Source: DASUAS01 sp963750045 (GTDB lineage: Bacteria; Actinomycetota; Acidimicrobiia; IMCC26256; DASPTH01). Taken from it: DNA of 64,000 nt. The position numbers and the translations under genes were made by a program. The notes beneath the pieces were generated by a model that saw only the letters and a program-made list of their open reading frames with translations, did no database searches and had not been told where the DNA came from. The stretch covers positions 1-64,000 of the forward strand of contig CAVVPD010000002.1 of NCBI GenBank assembly GCA_963750045.1, read 5' to 3'. Shown piece by piece: positions 42,838 through 53,478 of the stretch. How positions within the stretch are numbered: position 1 is the first letter of the stretch; each line of letters opens with the position of its first letter.

Positions 42838-43984
42838 ATGACATTCCGACGCGATAGCCGATCGGACACTGTCCAGGTCTTCGAACCCCGACGGGCGTCC
42901 GTGCCGCGAGCGCACCGGCACGTGGACTGCCGGCCCCCGCGCGCTTCCACCGTGGGCTCCCGCGGCTACCAGGCGACCCCGCTCGTCGACGCGCCACGCC
43001 TCGCCGACGAGCTCGGGTTGGCGCAGCTCTGGGTCAAGGCGAATCGAGCCGCTTGGGGCTGCCGTCGTTCAAGATCCTCGGCGCCTCGTGGGCGGTGTAC
43101 CGGCTGCTCGTCGAACGGCTCGGCGCGGAGCCGGCGTGGGCCGACCTCGCCGGGCTGCGCGCCGCGCTCACGCCCCCGGGCCCCTGACCCTGGTCGCCGC
43201 GACCGACGGCAACCACGGCCGCGCCGTCGCGCGCATGGCCCGCCTCCTCGGATACGCGGCGCGGATCCTGGTGCCCGTCGGGCACCGCGGCAGGCGCGCA
43301 TCGAAGGCATCGAGTCGGAGGGGGCCACCGTCGAGGTCGTCGCCGGCAGCTATGACGACGCGGTGGCGGCCTCGGCCCGGCTGGCGGCCGACGACGTGCT
43401 CGTGGTGTCGGACACCTCGTGGGACGGCTACGTCGACGTTCCCGCCCGCGTGATCGAGGGCTACGCCACGATCTTCGCCGAGGTCGACGAGCAACTCGGC
43501 GGGTCGGCGCCCGACCTCGTCGTGGTGCCGATGGGCGTGGGCGCGCTCGACCGCCGCGGTCGTCACCCACTTCGCGGCGCGGGCAGCGGTCGTCGCGGTC
43601 GAGCCGGTCTCGGCTGCATGCGGCCTGGCATCGGCGCGTGCCGGGGAGCCGGTGCTCGTCCCCGGCCCACACCGCTCGATCATGGCCGGGCTCAACTGCG
43701 GGACCGTGTCCCTCATCGCGTGGCCCACGGTGCTGGCCGGCGTCGACGCGTTCGTTGCGATCGACGACGCGGCCGCCGAGCGGGCCATGCGCGACCTCGC
43801 CACTCTCGACGTGGTGGCCGGCGAGACGGGCGCAGCCTCCCTGGCCGGACTCCGGGCGCTCGTGGCGGCGGCTCCCCCACCGTCCCTCGCGCTCGCCGGC
43901 GGGAACGCCCTCGTGCTCTGCACCGAGGGCGCCACCGATCCCCTCGCCTACCAACGGATCGTCGGCAAGGCCCCGCCCGGGTGA
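42838..43984 (+). CDS. Diaminopropionate ammonia-lyase-like PLP enzyme (YgeX type), many frame breaks
   Basis: About 382 residues when at least five slips (~42960, ~43042, ~43185, ~43290, ~43550) are bridged. Blocks: RFHRGLP then GYQATPLVDAPRLADELGLA; ESSRLGLPSFKILGASWAVY (Lys of PSFK carries PLP); TLVAATDGNHGRAVARMARL (cofactor phosphate loop); RIEGIESEGATVEVVAGSYD; VVSDTSWDGYVDVPARVIEG; AACGLASARAGEPVLVPGPH and SIMAGLNCGTVSLIAWPTVL. The family splits 2,3-diaminopropionate into pyruvate and ammonia. All catalytic blocks are conserved, so it is either mis-sequenced or freshly broken. Confidence 0.8.
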
Positions 43985-44031
43985 CGTACGGTGAGGCCCC
44001 CAGACGACACGGCATCCAGGGGGACACCATC

Positions 44032-45217
44032 GTGGAGTACAACCCGTTCGCGCGCGACATCCAGACCAACCCGTACCCGGTGTACCAGTGGTTGCGCGAC
44101 GAGGCACCCGTGTACCACAACGAGGAGATCGGGTTCTGGGCCCTCTCCCGCTTCGACGACGTGCTGGCCGCGCACCTCGATCCCGGCACCTTCGTGTCGG
44201 GCCACGGCGTGACCATCGAGGGCTACGACCGGGGCAACGACGTGCTCATCAGCCGCGACGAGCCGAGCCACAGCTGGCACCGGAAGCTCGTCTCGCGCCT
44301 CTTCACGCCGCGCGCGATCGCCGAGCTCGAGCCCAAGGTGCGCGCCCTCGCGGCCGGCGTCCTCGACCGGGCGCGCGACGCGGGTGAGATCGACATCGTC
44401 GCCGAGTTCTCCACCCACCTCCCGATGATGGTGATCGCCGAGATGCTCGGACTGCCGGTGGAGACGCGCGAAGAGCTGCGTCACTACTCAGATGCCATCC
44501 TCGATCGCACCGACGCCGACGACCAGGGCAACATCACCGACGCGACCCAACAGGCGATGGGCGCGATCATGGTCCTGCTCATGCAGATCGTCGACGAAAA
44601 GTCGCGCAATCTGGGCGACGACATCGCGTCGCTGCTCCTGACCGCACGCGTCCAGGACGACGAGGGCAACGAGGTGGCCCTCACGCACGAGCAGGTCGCG
44701 TACCGCCTCCTCGAGCTCACCATCGCCGGGCACGAGACCACCGCCAAGCTCATCGCCAATGGCGTCGTCGCGCTCGACTGGTACCCCGATCAGCGCGCCG
44801 AGCTGGTCGCCGACCCGTCGCTCATCCCCAACGCGGTCGAAGAGATGCTGCGCTGGGACCCGCCCTCCCACTACCAGGGCCGGTTCGTGGAACAGGACAT
44901 CACCCTGCACGGGATCACGATCCCCGCCGACTCGCGGCGTGGTCCTGATCACCGGTGCGGCCAACCACGACGAGCGGGTGTTCGCCGATCCCGAATACTT
45001 CGACATCCACCGCGAGATCGAGCGGCATGTCGGCCTCGGGTTCGGCATCCACCTCTGCGTCGGGGCCGCGCTGGCCCGGCTCGAGACCCGCATCGCGTTC
45101 GAGGAGCTGCTGGCGCGCTACCCGAACTACGAGCTCAAGCAGCCGATGGTGCGGGCATACTCGAGCAACGTGCGGGGCCTCTCGAACCTGCCGCTCGCGC
45201 TCGACCCCGCCGCCTAG
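44032..45217 (+). CDS. Cytochrome P450, one frameshift
   Basis: About 394 residues. Seen: MEYNPFARDIQTNPYPVYQW, RDEPSHSWHRKLVSRLFTPR, I-helix LLELTIAGHETTAKLIANGV (~235), ExxR in VEEMLRWDPPSHYQGR (~280). The frame slips near 44935, then VVLITGAANHDERVFADPEY and the heme loop GLGFGIHLCVGAALARLE with axial Cys (~350). Actinobacterial class I P450; redox partners are not adjacent. GTG 44032 has CAGGGGG upstream. It is followed after 11 bases by a quinone-oxidoreductase-like gene. Confidence 0.88.
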
Positions 45218-45228
45218 TCCGCGCCGCG

Positions 45229-46275
45229 ATGCGAGCCTGGCGAGCGTTGGAGCACGGCGCGCCGCGCGACGTGCTGCACCTCGTAGACGCCGAGATCCCG
45301 ACTCCCGCCGCAGGTGAGGTGCGGATCCGGGTCGATGCCGCGACACTCAACTTCAACGACATCGACGGCATCTACGGTCGCTACCGGACGGTGCCGGTCC
45401 CGGCTCCGTACACGCCGGGCATGGAGGTGCTGGGCACGGTCGAATCGGCCGGCGACGCGGTGGGCGCCGCGCTGGTCGGGGCGCGTGTCGTCGCCATCCC
45501 GAGCGGTGCGTTCGGTGGCTACGCCGAGTTCGCGGTGGCGCCTGCCACCATGACCTTCCCAATGCCCGAGGGCATCCCGCTCCCGGACGCCGCCGCCGTC
45601 CTGATGCCGTTCCATCTCGCCTCGCTCGCGCTGCACCGGCGCGCGCGGCATCGAACGGGGCGAGACGGTGCTGATCCACGCCGCCGCAGGAGGCGTGGGC
45701 TCCGCCGCGGTGCAGTTGGCCCGACACGCCGGCGCGCACGTGATCGCGCTCGCCGGCTCCGCCGAGAAGGCCCACTTCTGCGCGCAACTCGGCGCCGACG
45801 TCGCGATCGACACCGGCGCCACCGACTTCGTGGCCGCCGCGCTCGAGGCGACAGGAGGCCGCGGGGTCGACGTGGCCTTCGACACCGTCGGCGGCGACGA
45901 CGACGACGCGCACGTTCGAATGCATGGCCTTCGGCGGACGGCACGTGCTCGCCGGGTTCGCGTCCGGGATCGAGGCCGAAGACGAGGGACTGGTGCCGCG
46001 CCCGGTCATCTTCGGGAACTTCTCGCTGGTCGGGGTGTGCCTGGCCTACGTGGACGATCCACTCGCGGTGAAGCAGGCCGTCGGCTCGAACTTCCTGTCC
46101 CGCACCGACGCCGAGGAGCTCCACTCGGAGATCCTCGAGCTCGTCGCGGCGAGGGGCAGTCCGCCCAGTCGTCGGACTCGACGTGCCGTTCGACGAGCTC
46201 CCGGCCGCGCTGGACGCGATGGAGCAGCGCCAGACGGTGGGGCGCATCGTGGTACGCGTCCGCGAGGAACGCTAG
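45229..46275 (+). CDS. Quinone oxidoreductase-like MDR protein, three frame breaks
   Basis: About 347 residues. N-terminal MRAWRALEHGAPRDVLHLVD, TLNFNDIDGIYGRY and PYTPGMEVLGTVESAG. Slips near 45655, 45905 and 46155 separate it from the Rossmann part ETVLIHAAAGGVGSAAVQLA (NADPH loop), VAFDTVGGD, AFGGRHVLAGFASGIEAEDE and VGLDVPFDELPAALDAMEQR with QTVGRIVVRV. No zinc ligands are seen, as in zeta-crystallin-type enoyl/quinone reductases. Could reduce an enoyl intermediate. The stop overlaps the convergent amidohydrolase gene by 4 bp. Confidence 0.85.
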
Positions 46276-47534
46276 GAGGCGGCGTGTGCCGCCTCGTACC
46301 GCGCACGCCACTCGGCGCGGGACCGGGTCGAGGTGTCGACATCGGGTGACTGGGCCCGCAGCGCGGCGACGGTGGCATCCTTCTGGTCGATGTGCCGGAA
46401 CGCGTCGTACCCGAAGAACCGGCAGGTGTTCTGCCAGGTGATCTTGTTGATGTCTTCGTCGGACGCGCCGGCGGCGTCGAGATCGGCCAGCACGACTTCG
46501 GGCGCGTCGGGCCAGATCGAGTCGGAGTGCGGGTAGTCACACTCCCAGGCGATGATGTCGATGCCGATGTCGTGACGAACCTTGAGCGCGGTCGGGTCGG
46601 TCACGTAGCAGGCGAGCGAGTGGTCGCGGAAGATGTCGCTCGGGAGCTGGTCGCCGAAGTCGTGGCCCAGCCACCGCTGGTTCTTGTAGTGCTTGTCGCA
46701 CCGGTCGAGGTAGAAGGGGATCCACCCGATGCCGGCCTCCGACCACGCGATCTTGAGGTCGGGGTAGGTGCGCATCGCGCCACCCCAGAGGAGATCCTGG
46801 GCCGCGATCGCGGACACCTGCGTCGCCAGGATGATGAGGTTGTCGATCGGGCCGTCGGGCGCGCCGTTGATGGCGCTGAACCCCTGGCCGATGTGCAGGC
46901 ACATCACCACCTGCTCCTCGGAGACGGCGCGGAAGAAGGGGTCCCAGTAGTCGAGGTCGTGGTAGCTGGGCAGGCCCTGGATGTGCGGCAGCTCGGGCAT
47001 GGTGATCGCCCGGCAGCCCTTCGCCGCGACCCGGCGCACCTCGGCGGCGAGCGCCTCCGGATCCCACACCGGGGGGATGGCAAGCGGGATGAAGCGGTCG
47101 GGATAGGCGCCGACCCATTCGTCGATGTGCCAGTCGTTGTAGGCCTGCACCATGACCAGGGCGAGGTCCTTGTCCTGCGCGGCATGGAAGGTGCCGGCGC
47201 TGAAGCCGGCGAAGGTCGGGAAGCACATCGACGAGAGGATGCCGTTGCGGTTCATGTCGCGCACACGTTCGTGGATGTCGTAGGCGCCCGGCCGCATCTC
47301 CGCGAAGCCCACCGGGTCGAAGCCCCATTCCTCCTTCGGCCAGGTGACGACCGCGTTGAGACCCATCATGCCCGCGGTCTCGCCCTCGAACACCCACTTC
47401 TCGATGCCGTCGTCGCCCGTCACCACCTTCGGCGCCCGGTCGGCCCACTTCGCCGGTACGTGGCGTTCGAACATGTCGGCCGGCTCGACGACGTGGTCGT
47501 CGATGCTCACGAGGATCAGGTCGTCGACGTGCAT
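46272..47534 (-). CDS. Amidohydrolase_2 family protein
   Basis: 420 residues, intact. Seen: ILVSIDDHVVEPADMFERHV (Asp-x-His metal motif with DDH), GILSSMCFPTFAGFSAGTFH, DRFIPLAIPPVWDPEALAAE, VVMCLHIGQGFSAIN (His strand 5), LKIAWSEAGIGWIPFYLDRC and IDIIAWECDYPHSDSIWPDA (last-strand Asp). Same broad group as the genes at 16.4 and 63.6 kb. ATG 47534 with GGGAGGACG. Probably hydrolase or decarboxylase in ring-compound catabolism; substrate unknown. Confidence 0.87.
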   Translation of the reverse strand: MHVDDLILVSIDDHVVEPADMFERHVPAKWADRAPKVVTGDDGIEKWVFEGETAGMMGLNAVVTWPKEEWGFDPVGFAEMRPGAYDIHERVRDMNRNGILSSMCFPTFAGFSAGTFHAAQDKDLALVMVQAYNDWHIDEWVGAYPDRFIPLAIPPVWDPEALAAEVRRVAAKGCRAITMPELPHIQGLPSYHDLDYWDPFFRAVSEEQVVMCLHIGQGFSAINGAPDGPIDNLIILATQVSAIAAQDLLWGGAMRTYPDLKIAWSEAGIGWIPFYLDRCDKHYKNQRWLGHDFGDQLPSDIFRDHSLACYVTDPTALKVRHDIGIDIIAWECDYPHSDSIWPDAPEVVLADLDAAGASDEDINKITWQNTCRFFGYDAFRHIDQKDATVAALRAQSPDVDTSTRSRAEWRARYEAAHAAS

Positions 47535-47653
47535 GGGGTGCGTCCTCCCGGCAGCTGCGCTGGAACGGCCCACGGTATCCCGAGCGCCGGAGGAACCGGT
47601 ATTCCGTGCAGCGCGCGGCTCCGCGCCTCAACGGGCACGGGAGATCCCGCCGC

Positions 47654-48290
47654 TCAGACGAGGCCCACGACGAGGCCGGCGAGCGCGAGGTGGTAAGAGA
47701 CGATCACGGCGAGCGGCCCCCACGGGCGCACGGCCACGAAGCGGTTCTCGGCGATGAGCGAGTCGGAGACGAGGAACAGCACGGCACCCGCGACGCCCCA
47801 CGCGTTCCCGCCCGCGAGCCGCGCTCGTCACCATCGCGGCGATGACCGAGACGTAGGCGACGACCGCAGGAACGAGCGCCGGGTCACCTTCGGCGCGCAC
47901 CGCCCGGACGAAGCGCGCCGCCAGCGGAAACGCGACGGCCACCACCACGATCACACCAGTCGCCAGGCGCAGGGGCGTCGGCTCCTGATTGGCGAACCCA
48001 ACCGTGAAGCAGACCTGTGCGATCGCGAACGACGCGAGACCGGGGATGAACGCGTCGGAGGGAAGCATCAGGAACACGTCGCCGATGACGCACGCGACGA
48101 GCGCGGCGCAGAACCATGCCCGGGCGGTACCCGAGGCCGGGTCGAGCGTCGCCGCGGTGCCGAGGAAGGCGAGCGTGACCGCTGGTTTGCAGGCGTACTC
48201 CAGGACGCGCAACTTCCACGCGACCGCGACCCAGTCGAGCGCGGCGATCGCGAGCGCGACCACCAACAGCGCCGACGACGTTCCGTTCAT
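47654..48290 (-). CDS. YhhN-family membrane protein (lysoplasmalogenase-like), one frameshift
   Basis: About 211 residues, seven or eight hydrophobic segments: ALLVVALAIAALDWVAVAWK, CKPAVTLAFLGTAATLDP, AWFCAALVACVIGDVFLMLP (GDVFLML motif), VCFTVGFANQE, GVIVVVAVAFPLAARFV. After a slip near 47825 come GVAGAVLFLVSDSLIAENRF and VIVSYHLALAGLVVGLV. GDxxLML and SDSxIAxxRF are the YhhN/TMEM86 signature; TMEM86B hydrolyses lysoplasmalogens. ATG 48290 with GGGGAGAG. Confidence 0.84.
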
Positions 48291-48384
48291 GTTCTCTCCC
48301 CGCGCCACAGCCTGACTCCACGTTCGACCGCCGAGGATCGGTTCGGGAGGGTCCGTGCTCGACGGAACCGAGTGACGCGCGTCG

Positions 48385-49228
48385 CTACAGCCCGAGCATG
48401 GTGGCCGTCTCCGCGCACGAAGCAAGGGGGCGACCGGACCGCTCGACCAGCTTCGCGGCGCGGGCGACGAGCTCCTCGTTGGTGGCCGCGTCGCCCTGGT
48501 GGTCTTCGAACCCGACCCGCAGGTGGCCACCGCGTTCCAGTGCGAGCTCCGGGAGCTCCGACGCGAAGATGTCGCCGCCGAGGACGGCGACCGACCACGG
48601 CAACGGGCACCCGTCGAGCATCGCGAGGTACGCCTCGAGCGACCGAGCCGTCGGCGGCATGCCGAACCAGAAACCACCGTTGGCCTCCGGCTCAGCACCC
48701 CCGAAGTAGAACCGGATCATCGTGCCGGGCGGGTACTTCCCGGCGCGCCAGTACGACAAGGCGGCTCGGAGGAAACCCGGCTCGAAGATGGCCAGCGTGG
48801 GGACGAGGTCGTACCGCTCGCAGAGGCTCCACTGGTACGCGATGTCGTCGCCCGAGTTCACGTACGCGAAGCGCGGACCGAGGTTCACCGAGCCCGGATC
48901 GCTCACACCGATGCGCAGCACCCCGGACTCCGCCAACGGCGCGATGTGGGAGTAGCGCTCCTCCACCGGCCCGATCCCGTTGATCGTCGGGTACAACAAC
49001 GCATCGGGCCTCGCCGCGAGCACCGGATCCCAGCCTTCGCGATCAGCGCGCGGCAACCGCTCCTGCTTCACCGCCCATCACGTCGATGTGGTTGTGCACG
49101 ATCGCCGCGCCGGCATCGAAGCATGCGAGTGCGGTGCCGGCGATCTCGGCGGGAAGGCGCGGAGCGTCGGGGGCGGCGCCGTTGATCGCCGCCTCGAGGA
49201 TGACCGGCTGGTCGGCGGCGCGGCTCAC
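48385..49228 (-). CDS. BKACE (beta-keto acid cleavage enzyme) family protein, one frameshift
   Basis: About 280 residues. VSRAADQPVILEAAINGAAP (the substrate/acid loop), FDAGAAIVHNHIDVMGGEA (zinc His-x-His). The frame slips near 49065, then PDALLYPTINGIGPVEERYS, GVSDPGSVNLGPRFAYVNSG, AIFEPGFLRAALSYWRAGKY, LPWSVAVLGGDIFASELPEL and GHLRVGFEDHQGDAATNEEL. Zn-dependent BKACE proteins split beta-keto acids with acetyl-CoA, as in lysine fermentation (Kce). GTG 49228 overlaps the stop of the upstream deacylase gene (GTGA), so the two are coupled. Confidence 0.86.
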
Positions 49229-50891
49229 GACGTCGCGGACGGCCGCACCACCTGGCCCGCGTTCGCAGTGTCGGTGCGCTTCCCGTCGACCTGCACCGGC
49301 GTACCGTTCACGATCACGTGCTGCATGCCGACCGGCTGGTCGGCGGTCAGTCGCTCCGCACCCCCGGGGAAGTCGCGCACGCGCCGCACCGGGCCGGGCG
49401 CGACCGTCGCCGGGTCGAACACCGCGACGTCGGCCCACGCGCCAGGACGCAGGTAGCCGCGGTCGGCGAAGCCGAAGATGTCGGCCTGCTGGCCGCTGAG
49501 CTTGCGCACCGCCTGCTCGACCGGCATCACGCCACGGTCGCGGACCCAGCCGCCGAGGAGGTCGGTCGCCTGCGGCACGTCGCAGAGCTGCCCCGCGTGT
49601 GCGCCCGCATCGGAGAGCCCGAGCGTGCTGTGCTCGTCGAGGAGCAGGTCGGCGACACCGGCCTCGTCGTCGTTGGCGATGATCGTACGCACCCGCAGCG
49701 CGAGCCCGGGCTCGTCGAGCGCCAGGTCGAGCAGGCAGTCGAGCGGCTCGACACCACGCTCGGCGGCGACGTCGGCGAGCTTGCGGTCGAGCAGGTCGGG
49801 GTGCGCCTCACTCGGCCCGAACGTGTAGGTGTCCCAGCGCAGGCCGAAGCCCCCGGCCCCCCCGAGCTTGGTCTTCATGTGCGCCGCGCCACTCGGGATC
49901 GGCGTAGGCACGCGCGCGCACCTCCACCGTCGAGTTCTGCAGCGCCGCGAACGACTCGTTGACCGCCAACGGGTAGGGCGAGTCGAGCGTGTACGTGAAG
50001 GTGAGCGGACGCGGCGTGACCTGTGGCCAGACCTCAGCGCCGCGCTCCCAGCCGGCGCGGTTCGCGTCCAGCGCCTGGCGGTGGTCCCGACCGGGCGAGG
50101 TGAGCAGCGCACCCCACGTGAACGGCACACCCACCTTCAGCTGCAGGTCGAACATGTCGGCGGGCGGGCACTGGTCGCCCGGAGCGATCGACACCACACC
50201 GCGGCCGACTTCGCTCATCGTCTCGAGCAATGCTTCGAACTCGGCCCGATCGGAGAATCGGCTGGGAACCGGCTTGCCGTCGATCCCGCGGTGGGGTGAC
50301 GCGAAGCTCGTGGCGAAGCCGGCCGCGCCCGCGTCCATCGCCTCGCGCAGCACAGCTTGCATCTTCGCGGTCTCTCCGGGGGTCGCCACCCGCTCGTAGG
50401 CGTCGTCACCCATCACGAAGAGACGCAGGGCGGTGTGTCCGATGTACGCGGAGAAGTTCACGCCCACGCCGTGATCGGCTACCGACGCGAGGTACTCGGG
50501 GAACGATGCGAAGTCCCACGGGATGCCGGCCTCCAACGCGGCGACGTCCATGTCTTCCACGTTCTCGAGCGTGCGGGCGATCAGGCTCTGGTGCTCGGCG
50601 CGGCGTCGGCGCGATCGAGAACCCACAGTTGCCCGCGACCACGGTCGTGACCCCGTGGAAGCACGACGGGGTGAGCGCGGGATCCCAGAAGACCTGCGCG
50701 TCGTAATGGGTGTGGATGTCGATGAAGCCGGGCGCGACGATGCACTCCCCCGCGTCGAGCACGCGGTCGCCGTCGAGATCACGCCCAATCTCGGTGATCC
50801 GGCCCCCTCCCATCGCGACGTCGGCCCGCACGCCCGGGGCTCCGGTGCCGTCGACCACGGTCCCACCCTTGATTACCGTCTCGTTCGCCAT
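49225..50891 (-). CDS. N-acyl-D-amino-acid deacylase family amidohydrolase, two frame breaks
   Basis: About 555 residues. MANETVIKGGTVVDGTGAPG, APGFIDIHTHYDAQVFWDPA (HxH zinc motif, ~65), HGVTTVVAGNCGFSIAPT (Cys zinc ligand). Slip near 50600, then DVAALEAGIPWDFASFPEYL, HTALRLFVMGDDAYERVATP, EVGRGVVSIAPGDQCPPADM. Slip near 49885, then EHSTLGLSDAGAHAGQLCDV (catalytic Asp), RGYLRPGAWADVAVFDPATV and MQHVIVNGTPVQVDGKRT. All D-aminoacylase-type motifs are present. Coupled to BKACE; likely removes an acyl group or opens a lactam or hydantoin-like ring. Confidence 0.86.
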
Positions 50892-50958
50892 CGTGAGCTC
50901 CTCATGGGATCCTGCGAAGGGGTGCGTCCGCTGAGCGCAATCTCTCGACAAGGCTAGA

Positions 50959-53434
50959 TCAGGGCTCGCCCACGGCGGATTGTCCACCTCCCATCGGCGG
51001 GGTCGGGATGAAGGGCTCGGGCTGCTCGTCGATGAGTCCCCGCGACACCCAGTTGCGCTTGTCCGCCCAGACCAGCAGCGGCGGCAGGACCACGAGCGCG
51101 CTGAGCAGCGCCACCGCGACGTTCATCGCCACGATCCGCCCGAAGTCACGCAGGAGCGGTAGCGACGAGAACGACAGGACCGCGACCCCGGCGATCGCGG
51201 TCAGCCCGGACACCACGAAGGCGCGCCCCGTGCGGGACGCGGCGACTCCGATCGCCTCGCGCGGCGCGTAGCCCCGCCGGCGTTCCTCCACGTATCGCAA
51301 CAGGATGAGCGACGTGAACTCCGTGCACGCGGCGACGACGAGCGGACCACCCGCCGCGGTCATCGGGCTCAACTCGATGCTGAACGCGTACGCGACGAGC
51401 GACGAGATGCCGACCGCGATCAGCACCGGCACCAGCGACAGCAGTGCACGGATGAACGAGCGCAGCCGCGCCGCGAGGAAGAGGAACACGAAGAGGATCG
51501 CGAGGTAGGTCAGCTCGATCCGGTTCGCCTCGAGGTTGTCGAGCAATCCCACGCCGACGACCGCGAGACCCGACGGCGTCGCGGTGATCCCCTGCGGCGG
51601 ATGGGTGTCGGCGCGGATGCCCCGCACGACCGGCGCACGCGCCTCGAGCGAACCCGGACCGGTGCGGAAGATGATGTTGAACGCCTGACCGCCGTTGCTG
51701 ACCGTCGAGCGCGCGGACGTCGCTCGGCGCGACGTCGAAGGCGTTGCGCACGTCTTCACCGCGGGGCGCGATGTCGGACCCGCCCGGCACGTCGTTGACG
51801 ATGTCGCCGATCGCCGTCTCGATGCTGGAACCCGTGAGCAGCTTGTTCGGGTACTTCCGCAGCGTGTCGCGCGTGAAGTCGTGGGCAAACGTCGCGAACT
51901 CGTCGGAGAACACATTCTTGCTGGTGGCGAAGACGCCGAGCTCGCTCGAGCCTCCCGCCTGGCGCTCCACCTTGTTGATGTCCTTGATGACCTGGCTGTC
52001 CTGGTTCACCCACTGCACCGGGTCGGTCTGCAGGGTGAGCTTGTCCTCGACCGCGATCCCACCGATGAAGATCCCGATGCTCGCGACTGCGAGCAGGATC
52101 GCGGCGCGGGGCGAGACGCTCCCCAGCCACACGACGAGGCGGCCGAGCGGCCCGGACCGGAAGTCGCGCCCCGTTGTCGGCGACTTGAACTCGCGGATGC
52201 CGAGGATGGCGAGCGGGAGGATGATCGAGCCGATGCAGATGGCCGCGATGCCGACCGCGAGGAGCAGTCCGAAGTCACGCAGCATCGGCACCTTGGCGAA
52301 GTGCAATGCGGCGAACGCGAAGATCGCGTCGAACGTGACAACGAGCAGCGCGGGCCCGAGGTTGCGCGCGCTCTCCTGGATCGGGTGCTCGGAGCGGTCG
52401 ATCACCACCTCTTCCTCGACGCGCGCGTGCATCTGGATCGCGTAGTCGATCCCGATGCCCAACATCACGGGGAGCCCCGCGATGGTGACGATCGTGAGCG
52501 GGATCCCGAGGTAACCGGCGAGGCCGAACGCCCAGATCACCCCGACGAGCACGACGAGAAGCGGGAGGAGTCGCCACCGGACCTGGAACAGCACCAGGAG
52601 GATCAGCACCATGATCAACACCGCGATCCCGCCGAGCGTCAGCATCCCCCCGCGCAGGTAGTCGTTGATGTCCTTCAGGAGAACTGCGGCGCCGGTCGTC
52701 ACCGTGGTGGCGTTGGCGAAGTGCAGCTTCGCCGCCTCCTGCTGCACCAGGGTGGCCGCCTTGCCCTCGGTCTCGATCGACGCGTTGCCGGGGAGACGGG
52801 TGACGATCTGCGCGGTGTGGTCGTCGAGGAACACCGACGACAACGCCTTCCGGACACGACCCTCGTTGTTGTAGAGCAGGAACTTCACCCATTCGGGGTT
52901 GTCGAAGGTCCGCTCGGCGGCCGGGATCGCGGTCAGTCGGCTGAGCGTCGCCACCGAGTCCTTCGCCCACGCGGCTGCCGCGGGCGAACCCGGCTTCTCC
53001 TTGGCCTGGGCCGCGAGGAGTGCTTTGGCCGCGGGGCTGTCCGTGGGGTTGCCGTCCGGACTCGAGACCAGCGAGTCGGAGAAGCGAAGGATGGTGAGCG
53101 GGCTCACGACCTCCTTCACCTGGCCGCTCGCCTCCAGGGTGTCGTGGAAGTCCCGGAGCTGTCGGGCGCCGTCACCGGTGAAGAGCTCGTCGATCGTGTG
53201 ACCCGGGTCCATCGAGACGACGGTCAGCATCGCCTGCCCGCCGAACAGGCCCTGGTAGACGACGTTGTCCTTGTAGACGGCTTCGTTCGTGTTGAGGTAG
53301 CTGTCCTGGCCGGTCGCGAACTTCAGCTGTGTGATCCCGAGCCCGAGGCCGACGGTCGCCACCAGTCCGATGAGTGTGACCCAGATCGCGTGCTTCCCCA
53401 GCTGCACCGCGATGGAGGACCAGAACCGCTGCAT
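50959..53434 (-). CDS. MMPL/RND-family transporter, one frameshift
   Basis: About 825 residues with the double RND layout. One N-terminal span (AIWVTLIGLVATVGLGLGIT), a large external domain (~60-245), then spans from MLTLGGIAVLIMVLILLVLF with LGIGIDYAIQMHARVEEEV (charged proton-path residues), LLAVGIAAICIGSIILPLAI, and a second external domain. The frame slips near 51710, then ANRIELTYLAILFVFLFLAA, ELSPMTAAGGPLVVAACTEF and GLTAIAGVAVLSFSSLPLLR. It exports lipids or hydrophobic compounds. ATG 53434. It probably leads the leftward deacylase-BKACE group (67-base gap). Confidence 0.86.
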
Positions 53435-53478
53435 CGAACCCCCGGTTGACGTCTTCGGGAAGCGTAGGCTCCGCGCTC

